From assembly GCA_023053575.1 (NCBI GenBank), contig JAKZAP010000005.1:1798001-1862000 (forward strand): a stretch of DNA of 64,000 nucleotides. The letters are read 5' to 3'. The notes beneath the pieces are model-generated. The model did no database searches, was not told where the DNA came from, and was given only the letters and a program-made list of their open reading frames with translations. This DNA is from Branchinecta lynchi (taxonomy: Eukaryota > Arthropoda > Branchiopoda > Anostraca > Branchinectidae). The position numbers were made by a program, and so were the translations under genes. Below, one piece after another: positions 45,890 to 56,517 of the stretch (position 1 is the first letter of the stretch; every line of letters begins with the position of its first letter).

Positions 45890-47315
45890 AGTATCAGGTC
45901 GCATCCGGTCCAGACTCCAGACCTCAAATGGCACATCCGGGTCCATGTCATGCGTGCCTTCCAAGTTTCTCACTCTCTTCTTTTGGTTCGTGTGCGCATA
46001 AGAAAAATCTCCGGAACCTCCCTCAACAACCACCGTGTCCACAAAACATATCACAAAAATATCATATCTAGGGAATTTGCTCCTATCACCCACCGGGTCA
46101 CTTGAGTGGAAGCCCTTCCGGATCTTGGACCCGTTACGTTTGCACAATCCAACCTTCATCCCAATCCCTCTATCCATCTTGTCCCTACGCATGTTACCGA
46201 GCCTCTCCGTCAATCCCACCACCATAGTCGGATGCGATTCTGACACGCAAATGTTGCATCTACGGCACTTCCTACCGAACAATTCGGCCTTGAATCCGGA
46301 GAACATCCAGAAAATTTTTGGTGACACCCAACTCCCACCGACGAGACCGGATCCGGTCTCGACCTCAAAATAACATGTCTAGGTTCCTTGACCTTTGGAC
46401 GCTACGTAAGTTAAACGATATCCGGGCCTCCCCCCCCCCCCCGAAGTCGGATGTGATTCGAAAAATGTATGTCACATCTAGACCTACCACAAAGGCCTTT
46501 TTCCGCGACAAAATTGTGGGCCACACACTTCTGGGTGTTTGTCGCCACGATTGTGTGTCACACAGTCGAGCCACGAGTTGAAACTCGCAGAAACGCCGTT
46601 TTGTCTATTTTTTGGCGGAAATTTCAAATATCTGAAAATAAAAACAAAATTCATGTAAAACCTCAGTAAATAGAACTCCCGGCTTATTTCCTTACCATTA
46701 TGTGCAAAAGGGGTCTCCAGTTTTAAGTCTATATGCTTGAAAAAGTAGTTAACTTTATTGTTTAGACACTATTTTGCTGCTTAATTTGAATTTCCCGCCA
46801 GAATCGAGCCACAAAATCGACAATCACCTCGCCAGTTGTTTGTCGAATTTGAGCCACAAAGCGAGCCACGAAAATCTTGTTGGTCGCGGAAACGCAGTTG
46901 TGGGACGCACAAAACACCGCGGAAACACTCTTTTCAAGCCACAATCGACCCACAAAGTGTTTGTGGGAGCACGAAAAAACGCCTCAAGTTTCTCCCGAAT
47001 CGAAGTACGGCCCTTCCAGCTCTCCGCACCAAGGTCGTATTAGGTCCGGACTTCAAAATCAAATATCTGACACCCATAATCTTTGTATCGTCCTAGTTTC
47101 ATCCCAATCCCTATATTCCTTTGCAACGAATGTTCCCAGATTGTTCGCATGTTCCAAATATGGAATCCTTGTATTCAACCGCAACGTTCCAAAATTCCAA
47201 AATTCATTATAAACGGAATATCGGTCTGCTCCTGTGAATCGGATCACGAGGGTCACAAGTTTCCGTATTCCCCCTCCTCCACCGCCACACAGATTACTGG
47301 ACGTGATCCGGGAAA
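45890..47315 (-). mobile_element. HelA-related debris with an inverted GCCACAAA repeat
   Basis: Plus-strand phrases such as TTCATCCCAATCCCT and ATGTCTAGG recall HelA in reverse. Inside, 46490-46615 and 46800-46985 carry mutually inverted runs of GAGCCACAAA and TTTGTGGG-type motifs, a small foldback of its own. The frames here are on both strands and are not convincing. Confidence 0.4.
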
Positions 47316-47505
47316 CAGGCCCATATCCAGTAATTTTTTTTTTTTTTTGGGGGGGGGGGTGCCTTTCGGGGGGGAGGGGGAGGCCTGCGGATCGCACAAA
47401 AAAGTCCAAAAAGACAGAGATTAGAGGGAAAAGCCTATAAAAATGAATATTTTTGTATGTTTCGGTGGGGGTTTCAAGCCCCCCCCCCCCCTGGATACGG
47501 CTTTG
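47316..47505. mobile_element. hAT-C MITE with perfect target duplication
   Basis: Begins CAGGCCCATATCCAG, ends CTGGATACGGCTTTG, and is flanked by the perfect 8-bp repeat CCGGGAAA (47308-47315, 47506-47513). Contains T, G and C homopolymers and TATAAAAATGAATATTTTTG. Confidence 0.88.
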
Positions 47506-47519
47506 CCGGGAAAACACAG

Positions 47520-49050
47520 TTTCGCTGTGCATTCATAAGCATATCAAGTGTCATCGCCTTAGCTTCCGTGTATGTGTTTGTTTTGTTTTTTCTTTTTTGA
47601 TGTGTTTATGCTGCTAAAAATCAAATTTTTAGTACTGAAGAAAATTAAATGAAACAAAATAAAACTTCAACCCCTCTCAGATTCCACCCTCAATGCAAAA
47701 ATACATGTTGTGTTAATAGAAGTGCAAACCCTTCACGCCAGATAGATAACGCGCAACGTGTAGTTATAATTGCCGCCAACAAGACAGTGAGCTCAACAAT
47801 AGACAAAGGCCTCAATGACAACAACCTTTCAGATATCACCTCGATATCTGTGGTGTTATGCAAGCCTGAAAACCGGACCCAATATTATCAAGATACCAAA
47901 CTTTAATTTGATATCTGGAATAGTTCTCGTGTAACTCGCGGGTAATCTAGACCCAGTTGCCCATGGACAGGGAGGGGGGGGGAGGTGCAAATCTAAAATT
48001 CTCTTTCCAACCCTAAGATCTATAGGTGCAACAAATTCCATCGCCTAACCGTCCTTACTCAAGCCGTGGTCAAGTTACGATCTTAAGTCGTTGGGCAATT
48101 TGGGCCTTGTTGCCCGTGAACTTGTAACGTGAGGCAATCTGGGTCCAATAGCCACTGAACCGCGTGGGTTGGGGAGTAGGGAGCCCCCAAAAAGGCACAA
48201 CTAAAGAAGTATATGAACAGAAATTATACAAGTATGAACACAAGAATACGAAGTTGCAACTTGATACGTATCATGGTTCACGAGCTATGGGCTCCACGAA
48301 AACAGTGAAAACTGGACACCCAAAGCTGATAAACCGCTTGCAAGAGTGGATTGTCCATAAATTAACACTCCACTAAAAACGAGTATGTCGACTCCTTTCG
48401 CTTATGAATTGTTCAGTGGGTCCGACAGCATACGATAGATTATCGGACACGGCTTTTCTGCTTGAACCCTTGGCTAATTTCTAGGCCGGAATGATGTAAA
48501 ATCCGCGAAACAAATTGTTCAAAAAAGTCAATACTGTCAGATGGATTTTTAATTCATAAACGAGCAAAATTTTTGCTGGATGTTCTAGTTCAGGTCTTCT
48601 TTTATCTTGTTCAAGGGATTGCTTCCGGGTGGTGCCATATACACCGCCACCAAGGTCTTACCAGGTCCTGGTCTGAACTGGCGACTTGGATGGGGGCGAT
48701 CTGGACGTGATTAACTGATAAACCGCTTCCGATTCAAATACAAGATTTTGTTGTCTGTGGTACAACACGACAAGATTAACAGTCAAAGCTGTAGATTGAT
48801 TCAAAGAATCTTTGCCGTCATTCGAGATATATTTTCTGTGCTATCCTTTACTATATTTTTACGACCCGTTTAGCAAGTAAGCTTTTAGCAGCCATCTCAA
48901 AGAAGCCGAAACAGCTTCGCTTCACCGTTTGCACTAGCAGCCAATAGGAAGCCGTGATTCGTCAGCTGATAAATCATTGGCCATTCTAAGAGTATTTTGA
49001 ACTGCCAGGGTAATTCAGCAGTTGGTTAATTTGGAAATTTGACCACCGGA
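47520..49050. other. Intergenic, no gene recognised
   Basis: No frame with a family signature. A G tract lies at about 47970-47985. The 48164-48376 frame is charged but anonymous and has no splice support. Confidence 0.35.
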
Positions 49051-49179
49051 GGAAAATTGACGGTAGCGTAGAATTTCGCTCTCTCGTTTGATCAATCAGT
49101 GTCGACAGCATCAGTTCACTAGTGATACTCATCTCTGCTTCTCTGTTCGACCAATCGGGGTCATTATTCGTGATCGCTT

Positions 49180-49330
49180 CATCAAGCTCATTGGGACTGG
49201 TTAGTCTGGAATATTATAAGAGTTGAGGTCAGGGTGAGTTCTATTCTTTTAACAGCAAAGTGAGTTTCTTGTGTTGACAGCTTGACGGAAGCTAAGGAGT
49301 AGAACGCGTCGTTAACAAGGTGAGATCATA
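49180..49330 (+). promoter_or_regulatory. Possible promoter and first non-coding exon
   Basis: CCAATCGGGG at about 49171, a TATA-like ATTATAAGAG at 49214-49223, and an exon-like segment ending AACAAG|GTGAGA with the donor at 49319. If real, it could be the 5' UTR exon of the SAND gene 7 kb downstream on the same strand. This rests on motif spacing only. Confidence 0.25.
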
Positions 49331-49654
49331 TCGGATCGAGATCTCTGCCGAGGTTCACTCAGAATACACATTGCCTTGTATTTCGGCATAGCATCCTTTC
49401 TCGAAAATCGGCAGAAGAAATCACTTTTCTTTGCAGGGCTAAGATTTAAAAAAAAAAAATTAATGTTAGTTGCGTTTTCGCAGATACTATGGTATCTGAT
49501 ACCACGGTCAAAAGTCGTATTTGCAGTTACTGAGCATCTGACCCTACAAAATTTGTAGCCTGCGTAGTTGTATGATAGTTGTACGAAAAAGTTGCATGTA
49601 TTGATATGTAATGGCGAGGGGTTGCTCACTCTCCGCCACCGGTGTACACCTCGA

Positions 49655-49925
49655 CACGGCACCGACACGGCACCGGCACGGCACCGGCACGGCACCGCGG
49701 CACCGGCACGGCACCGGCACGGCACCGCGGCACCGGCACGGCACCGGCACGGCACCGCGGCACCGGAACGGCACCGCGGCACCGGCACGGCAAAGGCACG
49801 GCAACGGCGCAACACCGCGGCACCAGCTCGGCACCGCACGGCACCGGCACGGCACCGGCACGGCACCGCACGGCACCGGCACGGCACCGCACGGCACCGG
49901 CACGGCACCGCACGGCACCGGCGAC
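49655..49925. repeat. GGCACC minisatellite (hAT-K copy 2, left)
   Basis: About 24 units of GGCACCGGCAC with CCGCGG joints. Long frames open in several registers on both strands are a by-product of the 11-base unit, not genes. Confidence 0.9.
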
Positions 49926-50806
49926 AATTTTTCCGGCCACGGACAAATTTTCTGCAGATTACTCTTCGCCATCTGGTATCTGGTATCTGGCGCCCAATAA
50001 CGAAGGTACTTGAATGAAAGAATTATTGAAAACATGCAACCGAAGAAGAAGCTGAACTAGATATGAGGAGATGCTGTTGACCAAATGCGCAAAGTGGTCA
50101 ACCATGGTTTGGTACTGGTGCTTGGCGATACTTGGATTTTTCGATATATCGATATTTTCACTTTCGATATTAGATAATCGATATATCGATATTTCCGCTT
50201 TCGATATTCAACAATCGATACATCGATATTTTCACTTTCGATATTCGATAATCGATATATCGATATTGATATTTGCTTACCATGCTTCGTTTCGCCAAAA
50301 TCTAAGAACGAAATTTTCATTAAATAGCATCTTGGATCATTTCAAACTCAGAATAAATGAGAAATGAATTAGGGAAAACATATTGTCCAATTTCGGATAT
50401 ATAAGTGTAGGTTAGTTCGGATTATTTACAATAATTACGATGAACAAATATCGTTTTGGATAGCGATACTTACGTTTCGATATCGATATTTGGTGCGATA
50501 TATCGATCGATCGATATCCGATATATCGCATACTGGATCATCTCGAACTCCGGATAAATAAGAAAGGAATTGCGGAATACACATTGCTCCAATTTCGTAT
50601 ATATAAGTGTGGGTTATGTTGGATTAATTGCAATCTTTACGAATGAACAAATATCGTTATCGATATCGATATTTACTTTCGATATCGATATTTTGTCCGA
50701 TACATGGATATATCGTTATCGGTATCGAATATCGCCCAAAACTTGAGTCAGCTTCAGTATATTTTGCTTCTGGTGAAGGTAATTCAGTGGCGACCAATCT
50801 TTTTTT

Positions 50807-52036
50807 GGGATCCCAAAACGTAAGTAGAGGGATACCTATGACATCGCAAAAGTTGTCCGTCTGTCCGTCCGTCCGTCCGTCTGTAAGCACGATAACTCTC
50901 GAAGGGAATGAGATATTTTGATGAAACTTGGTGTGAGGGTTCGTTGGGTCGTCGGACCAGTCAAGTTCGTAGATGGGCTTTGTAGCTCTACATTTAGGGG
51001 TGGGGGAGGGGATTCAAATTAAGGGACAAACAAAATGTTTTGAAACAGCTAATGTGATAGTCGATTATGGGGTAAGAAGACATGCTGAACACGATGTTGA
51101 AAACCATTTTGTCATCGGACAAGTAGTCCGAGAGCCCGGAATCCGGCCAAAACCGGAAAGTTTGTTGAAAGTAAAAGTTTTATTTGAAGTTGATTAGATG
51201 TTCGATTTAGGGGTAGGAAGACATGCTGAAGACGATGGTGAAAATTATTTTCTCGACGGACAAGTATTTCGCCCGGAATCCGGCCCAAACCGGAAAGTTT
51301 GTTGAAAGTAAAAGTTTTATTTGAAATTGATTAGATGTTCGATTTAGGGGTAGGAAGACATGCTGAAGACGATGGTGAAAACTATTTTCTCGACGGACAA
51401 GTATTTCGCCCGGAATCCGGCCCAAACCGGAAAGTTTGTTGAAAGTAAAAGTTTTATTTGAAGTTGATTAGATGTTCGATTTAGAGGTAGGAAGACATGC
51501 TGAAGACGATGGTGAAAACTATTTTCTCGACGGACAAGTATTTCGACCGGAATCCTGCCCAAACCGGAAGTTTGTCAAAATTAAAAGTTTTATTTGGAGT
51601 TGATTAGATGTTCGATTTAGGGCAAGAAGACATGCTGAACACTTATGTGAAAACAAGTTTCTACCCGGACATGTATAGTTCGTCCGGAATCCGGCCAAAA
51701 CCGGAAAACTGTTGGAAGTCAAAGTTTTATTTCTAGTTGATTAGATAAGCGATTTAGGGATAAGAAGAGATTCTGAGTCCCTGTATGACAATCATATTTT
51801 ACCCGGACATATAGTTCGACCGGAATCCGGCTGGAATCGGAAAATTTGTTATAAGCTAAATTTCTATTTGAAGTTGATTAGATGTTCATTACTGGGGAAA
51901 GAAGATACCCTGATTTCGTGTTTGAGCTTTCTTTTTTCGCCGGACAAGTAGTTCTGGAGTTCGGCTAAGACAAGACCCTGTTGTCTGGATCAGATATTGA
52001 ATTTTTGGGATCCCATCGAAACCTTTGGTCTTGTTT
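50807..52036 (+). mobile_element. HelB, best copy
   Basis: Head GGGATCCCAAAACGTAAG, a CCGT run, CGATAACTCTCGAAGGG, GAGATATTTTGATGAAACTTGG. Then six to seven units of about 137 bases (GTTCGATTTAGG near 51200, 51338, 51474, 51611). Tail GGGATCCCATCGAAACC, TTTGGTCTTGTTT. It lies in a T tract of hAT-K; the same site is empty in copy 1 (32619-32640). No target duplication. No protein. Confidence 0.82.
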
Positions 52037-53177
52037 ATATTTGTAGAGTGTGATAAGAATGATACTTGGCAGGCATATGTAACTTGGAAAAAGTCAATTT
52101 CCCCATCAGACTCTCTGGGAGTGCAATAGAGGTATGCTTATTTGAACGTTCGTGCTTCGAACTTTGCCATTTTCATGCACTTGCTGTGGCTAAATATATG
52201 TACCAGTTAGCCTAAGTAGGTAGTCAAGGAAGGAAAAGATTGGTTCATAAATTCTTTTATAGAGCCAACCACATTCCTTAAAGTACTCATCATAACCACA
52301 AAGTACAGAAAATACTTTGGAGCAAAACATATATTTTCATGATCCCCATGAGCCCATGATTATTTGTGAAACAAGGGTTTTGCTTCAAAATGAATTTCCA
52401 GCTCCCTTAAAGGACCCCTCGCACTAATCACTCTTCAACTTACAGTATTTTAAAGTATTTGAATACTTTAACTATGCTGTGCTTCAATAAATAACCAACT
52501 GTTTTGGCTGTTTTAAGCCTTTTCCGAGACCCGTTGACTTCTAGCGAAACAGGGAAACAATTTGCATAACCGATTTTCCTGATGGAAAAAATTCTCGCAG
52601 ACAACCGTCGCGCAACCGTTTCGAACCGTCGACAGCGTGATACACATCGAAGGTAGCAAAACACGGCAAGTGAGAAAATCAGCGAGGTTTTGTTAGAGGG
52701 GTTAGAATGTACCGCACGAAACGTGGGTCTCCGGGTTTAGAAATATATGTAATGATTACGGAAGTAGGTTGCATTAGTATTATAGGTTGCATTAGTTTGA
52801 GCAAAATATACAACTACATGATCCCCATGAGCCCATAGTCACTTTTGCCTAAAGGGTTTTGCTTTCACATGAATTTCTAGTGCCCTTAAAGTGCAAAAAT
52901 AAAATACTTTTCACCAGATCATTCTCTTGATTTCCAAGGGCCCACAATCATTCTTATTTCAAGGGTATGGCTTATAATTAAACACAAGAAACCCAAGAAT
53001 TTACAAATTCCTAAATTTCATCCTCTGACCCAGCCTTGCAAGTACCATATGAGCTGCTAGCTCTTGTATTCAACACACATTGCCGACTTCATTCTCGGCC
53101 AATATCTGATGAAATTTTTTTACATGTACATCAGAAATCGTGCTTTATCACAATACTGTAATTTGAAGTAAAAAAAC

Positions 53178-53384
53178 CTCGGCACCGGCTTGGCACCGGC
53201 ACGGCACCGGCTCGGCACCGCGGCACCGGCACGGCACCGGCTCGGCACCGGCACGGCACCGGCACGGCACCGGCACGGCACCGCGGCACCGGCACGGCAC
53301 CGGCACGGCACCGCGGCACCGGCTCGGCACCGCGGCACCGGCACGGCACCGCGGCACCGCGGCACCGGCTCGGCACCGCGGCAC
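53178..53384. repeat. GGCACC minisatellite (hAT-K copy 2, right)
   Basis: GGCACCGGCAC and GGCACCGGCTC units with CCGCGG joints, about 207 bases against about 105 in copy 1. Confidence 0.88.
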
Positions 53385-53436
53385 GCGCCACTTGGTGTAC
53401 ATCGTTTTTGGGAGTGAGCAACCCCTCGTGTAATGG

Positions 53437-54210
53437 TACAGAATACTATCATTTAATGTGCCTCAGACTGGTCTAATCTTAAGCAGTAGTACCCAGTAGC
53501 ATCCTGTCTTACTAATAAAAGCATCAGTTCGTACTGCGTGCTACTTTTTCGTACAACTTCGTACTACTATTCTGAGATAAATTTTGCATCGGGGACTACT
53601 TACAGGGGCATCTGATATTCAGATACCACGGTTCCGACCATGGTAACTGACCGTGGTATCTGCGAAATTCATCTCACTTTCATCATCACCAACATAACAG
53701 CCTAGGATTTTGTCAAATTTAGTAGGAAAGAATTTCGGCACTCGTGATGTGAGTAGAGGTAAGTATTTCTTCTAGGATGACTTCTAAAAGCGCGAACTCA
53801 GCAATTGTAGATTTTGCAAGGCAACCGTAGGATCAGATATCACGGTAAGTGCAAAAAACGACTAAACGCAGGTCCAGTTACCGTGGTATCAGATACCATG
53901 GTATCTGCAAAAGTACAACTATTGCAACTCTACGTAACACGAAATTCGGGAGTTTCCTGCGTTGAAGCTAGGATAATCGTCCTCCTCCATTGCCGTGCTA
54001 TGTTGCATGTTTTCTACATTCCAGGCTCGTGGACAAGTTATTGAATGATTTGTTTGTTGCCCGTGATCCGCTGCAGTAGAAAGAAACCCTCGACTTTCCT
54101 TAAAAAAAAACCTTAACATCACGACAAAATGCCTAGAATGAGATAATCTGAAGTGTAGCACTGCAGAAAGTTACATCGCTCATTTGAAGAAGAAACGCGA
54201 AAGTACTGAT
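53437..54210. repeat. Anonymous region with GGTATCTGATACC palindromes
   Basis: ATGGTATCTGATACCACGGT-type phrases and their inverted versions recur at 53625-53660 and 53830-53910, and once at 49487-49506. They look like a small palindrome-rich repeat. No gene. Confidence 0.4.
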
Positions 54211-54214
54211 TACA

Positions 54215-54316
54215 ACAAGACAGAAGGTTTTGATGGGATCCAAGAAACGGAATATTTATTGGACTTCTTGATCCAGACAATCGAGTCTTGTAGATTTCCG
54301 GTCTTTGCCAGACCCC
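54215..54316 (-). mobile_element. HelB terminal fragment
   Basis: Plus strand ACAAGACAGAAGGTTTTGAT then GGGATCC is the complement of a HelB tail. The rest is lost. Confidence 0.55.
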
Positions 54317-54399
54317 GTCAGAATATTAAATATTCTTTGAGCCCATGCTGACTTTGAAACATTTATTCCAGCAATGTTTTCTACGGATACGTCAGCTAA

Positions 54400-54454
54400 G
54401 ATTCTTCATAAGCGATATTTCGGCCCTTCAAGGGTCCTCGTCAGGCTTCCAATC
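54400..54454 (-). ncRNA. Hammerhead-like motif, shortened helix II loop
   Basis: As the AAGC/GCTT type, but five bases of loop II (TTGGC, plus-strand sense) are deleted, leaving a tight CCCTTGAAGGG hairpin. The core is intact. Confidence 0.6.
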
Positions 54455-54526
54455 CTCTTGTTCAACTTCGGGGAAAGAAACAAACTTTATTACAGGTTTG
54501 TTTCTTTCCCCGAAGTTGAACAAGAG

Positions 54527-54586
54527 GATTGGAAGCCTGACGAGGACCCTTGCCAAGAAGGGCCGAAATATCGCTTATGAAGAATC
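54527..54586 (+). ncRNA. Hammerhead-like motif (AAGC/GCTT), intact
   Basis: GATT 54527-54530 with AATC 54583-54586, AAGC 54533-54536 with GCTT 54573-54576, CTGACGA 54537-54543, GAAA 54565-54568, TATC. The cleanest copy of this type. Confidence 0.68.
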
Positions 54587-54727
54587 TTAGCTGACGTACC
54601 CGTAGAAAACATTGCTGGAATAAATGTCAGAATATTACTATTTATCCCTAATAACCGCTAGAAATTATACAAAAAATGATACCGAAAAGAGTTTTTGATA
54701 AATTAAGGCCAAACTGCAAACCCGAAG

Positions 54728-55028
54728 CGTGTTCCATCCTACTTACCGTAGTTACTACGCATGACGTCACGAATTCTGGCTTTTTGCCGTCAAGGCTGGA
54801 ACGATTTTTCTATTTTCCAGCAGGATCTCACGCCAGGGGCGAATCCGACCAATCACGTTCCAGAGATGCGTAGTTACGACGCTTACCACGCTCCCGAGCA
54901 TGGTAAGCAAATAGTAACTATTAGTTACTATTCCGACAAGGTTGGAACGGTCAGCGTAGTAACTTTTCGTGAGGATGGAACGGAAATAGTAACTAATAGT
55001 AACTATTGTTACAAGGGTGGAACACGCT
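54728..55028. mobile_element. MITE with AGCGTGTTCCA ends, copy 2
   Basis: Left end AGCGTGTTCCATCCT and right end AGGGTGGAACACGCT are inverted. CCCGA occurs at both flanks and may be a 5-bp duplication. The interior holds short palindromes (ATAGTAACTATTAGTTACTA). The related copy is at 22264-22520. Confidence 0.65.
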
Positions 55029-55066
55029 CCCGATAAGGATCCAACATATATGCTCACCCCTATATA

Positions 55067-55204
55067 CAGGGCCATATCCAGGGGGGTCTACCCACCCCCA
55101 GCAACGTACAAAAATAATCGTTTTTATAGGCTTTAACCTTCTACTTTCTGGTGCGACCCGCGGGTAGCCCCACCCCCCGAAATAAATTGTTGAATTCGGA
55201 CCTG
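55067..55204. mobile_element. hAT-C MITE, short copy
   Basis: Begins CAGGGCCATATCCAGG and ends AATTCGGACCTG. The flanks CCTATATA and CCTCTATA (55059-55066, 55205-55212) match at 7 of 8. Confidence 0.7.
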
Positions 55205-55523
55205 CCTCTATATATCTCTAATAACAAGAAAATAAACTTCAGAAACGGATTTGCCGTTTGTTCTTATCTTTGATATAAGCCTTTAATCGACTTAGGAATG
55301 AACTTCTTCTTTTATTCAATTTCTACCGCAGACGAAGACCTCATATTTTGCATTGTCGCTTGTCCAGTGACAAACGGTATGACGATGTCTTACAAGTGAA
55401 GACGTGGAAGTTTCATAGTAAACAACAATATAAAAAATAAAATATAAACATAAAAAAAAAATATTAATAAAAAAGAATGTATATTTGATGGTGCAAAACG
55501 GATACGTCAGCTGAATTTTATTG

Positions 55524-55567
55524 GAGCTATATTTCGGCCCTTCTTGGCAAGGGTCCTCTTCAGGCTC
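55524..55567 (-). ncRNA. Hammerhead-like motif (GAGC/GCTC), intact
   Basis: Minus strand: GAGC, CTGAAGA, helix II with GCCAAG loop, GAAA, TATA, GCTC. Core bases complete. Confidence 0.66.
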
Positions 55568-55807
55568 AAAACCGCTCAAGTTGTAAAAACGAACTAGTGG
55601 GGAAGACAAAACTAAAGATTCTAGGATAGCGTTAAGTATTTGACTTCGTATTCCTTCGTGAGACTCAATATAACAAAACATATTAATATTTAAATACTTA
55701 ACTTCGTGAGTCTCAGGAAGGAATTTACGAAGTTAAATACTTAACGCTAGGCTAGAATCTTTAGTTTTGTTTTCCCACAAGTTCATTTTTCCAACTTGAG
55801 CGGTTTT

Positions 55808-55851
55808 GAGCCTGAATAGGACCCTTGCCAAGAAGGGCCGAAATATAGCTC
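55808..55851 (+). ncRNA. Hammerhead-like motif, catalytic G lost
   Basis: GAGC, then CTGAATA: the core G that acts in catalysis in hammerheads is T here. Helix II, GAAA and GCTC are intact. Expected to be inactive. Confidence 0.6.
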
Positions 55852-56029
55852 CAATAAAATTTCGCTGACGTATCCGTTTTGCACCATCAAATGTGATTCG
55901 CAGTCAGATTCGGCTGAAGGAATATTTAAAAAATATATAATATAAAATAGATAAAAAAAATTATAATAAAAGAATTACATTTATTTTTGTTTTGTTTTTT
56001 ATGGTTTTCAAAAACCGTTAAATAAAAGA

Positions 56030-56060
56030 AATTGAAATTGAAATTGAAATTGAATTGAAT
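56030..56060. repeat. GAAATT microsatellite
   Basis: Short run of the hexamer GAAATT followed by GAATTGAA, AT-rich surroundings. Confidence 0.75.
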
Positions 56061-56517
56061 TTAAAAATACAACTTGAAAAGATAGTCGCCATATCGAGAA
56101 ATACAATCAGTTCAGTCACTGCAAATTATTGATTCGTTATGTTTAGAGTTCATTACGCAAGACTTTCCTCATGCACGCGTTTCCATCGTGGCAGAATGTA
56201 AGGGTGGGATGATTAACGCTCCGACATCGCGTATCAGAAATTTTGCATCTGCGAAAAACAGCGCCCTTCTGCTGTAACAACCTGGTAACTCCTAGGTGGT
56301 AATTACCTCATTTCTTTCTAGCTGAAACGGCATCTGGCGATATTGGATTAATGCTCAACACTCAATTGAGATTTACGAGACATACACGAAATAAATTAAT
56401 TATCCACTACATGAGATTCAAAGCAGCAAGTGTCACCTTAAGGTACTGTGATTAATAAACTAGACAATAAATCAGAAACAGTAGCAAAAATCCTCTATTG
56501 TGATATTCTGCCTCTAG

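Larger units (their letters stand above)
49615..53428. mobile_element. hAT-K copy 2, with HelB inserted
   Basis: Inverted ends CGAGGGGTTGCTCACTC (49615) and GAGTGAGCAACCCCTCG (53428), flanked by the perfect 8-bp duplication TGTAATGG (49607-49614, 53429-53436). Own sequence is 49615-50806 and 52037-53428, about 2.6 kb, in opposite orientation to copy 1. Near identity to copy 1 outside the minisatellites points to recent transposition. It contains ATCGATAT-rich DNA, an internal HelA-like end (53042-53074) and the TTAA-type MITE body. Confidence 0.85.
54329..54625. mobile_element. Penelope-like ribozyme element, compact
   Basis: Flanked by the perfect 12-bp direct repeat GTCAGAATATTA (54317-54328, 54626-54637). 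The two inverted arms abut near 54487, each with the full family sequence from AATATTCTTTGAGCCC or its complement to GTTTCTTTCCCCGAAG. The whole 297-bp element is little more than two ribozyme-bearing arms. Confidence 0.82.
55480..55925. mobile_element. Penelope-like ribozyme element, GAGC type
   Basis: Inverted arms from ATTTGATGGTGCAAAACGG (55489) to CCGTTTTGCACCATCAAAT (55893), meeting near 55685. Two facing hammerhead-like motifs. Target duplications were not found. Confidence 0.7.

Noticed and set aside
45884..46373. Opposing frames of 147 and 112 codons
   Set aside because: They overlap on opposite strands inside HelA-related debris and lack any domain signature.
49312..50035. Long Arg/Ala/Cys-rich frames (RCRAGA, RHRHGT repeats) on both strands, also at 31239-31549, 40745-41046 and 53120-53452
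   Set aside because: They are the 11-base GGCACC minisatellite read in several registers; frames are open on both strands at once and the composition follows the repeat.
31349..53428. One giant 22-kb palindrome (mirror order of two repeat halves)
   Set aside because: The apparent symmetry is resolved by target duplications into two independent hAT-K insertions in opposite orientation.
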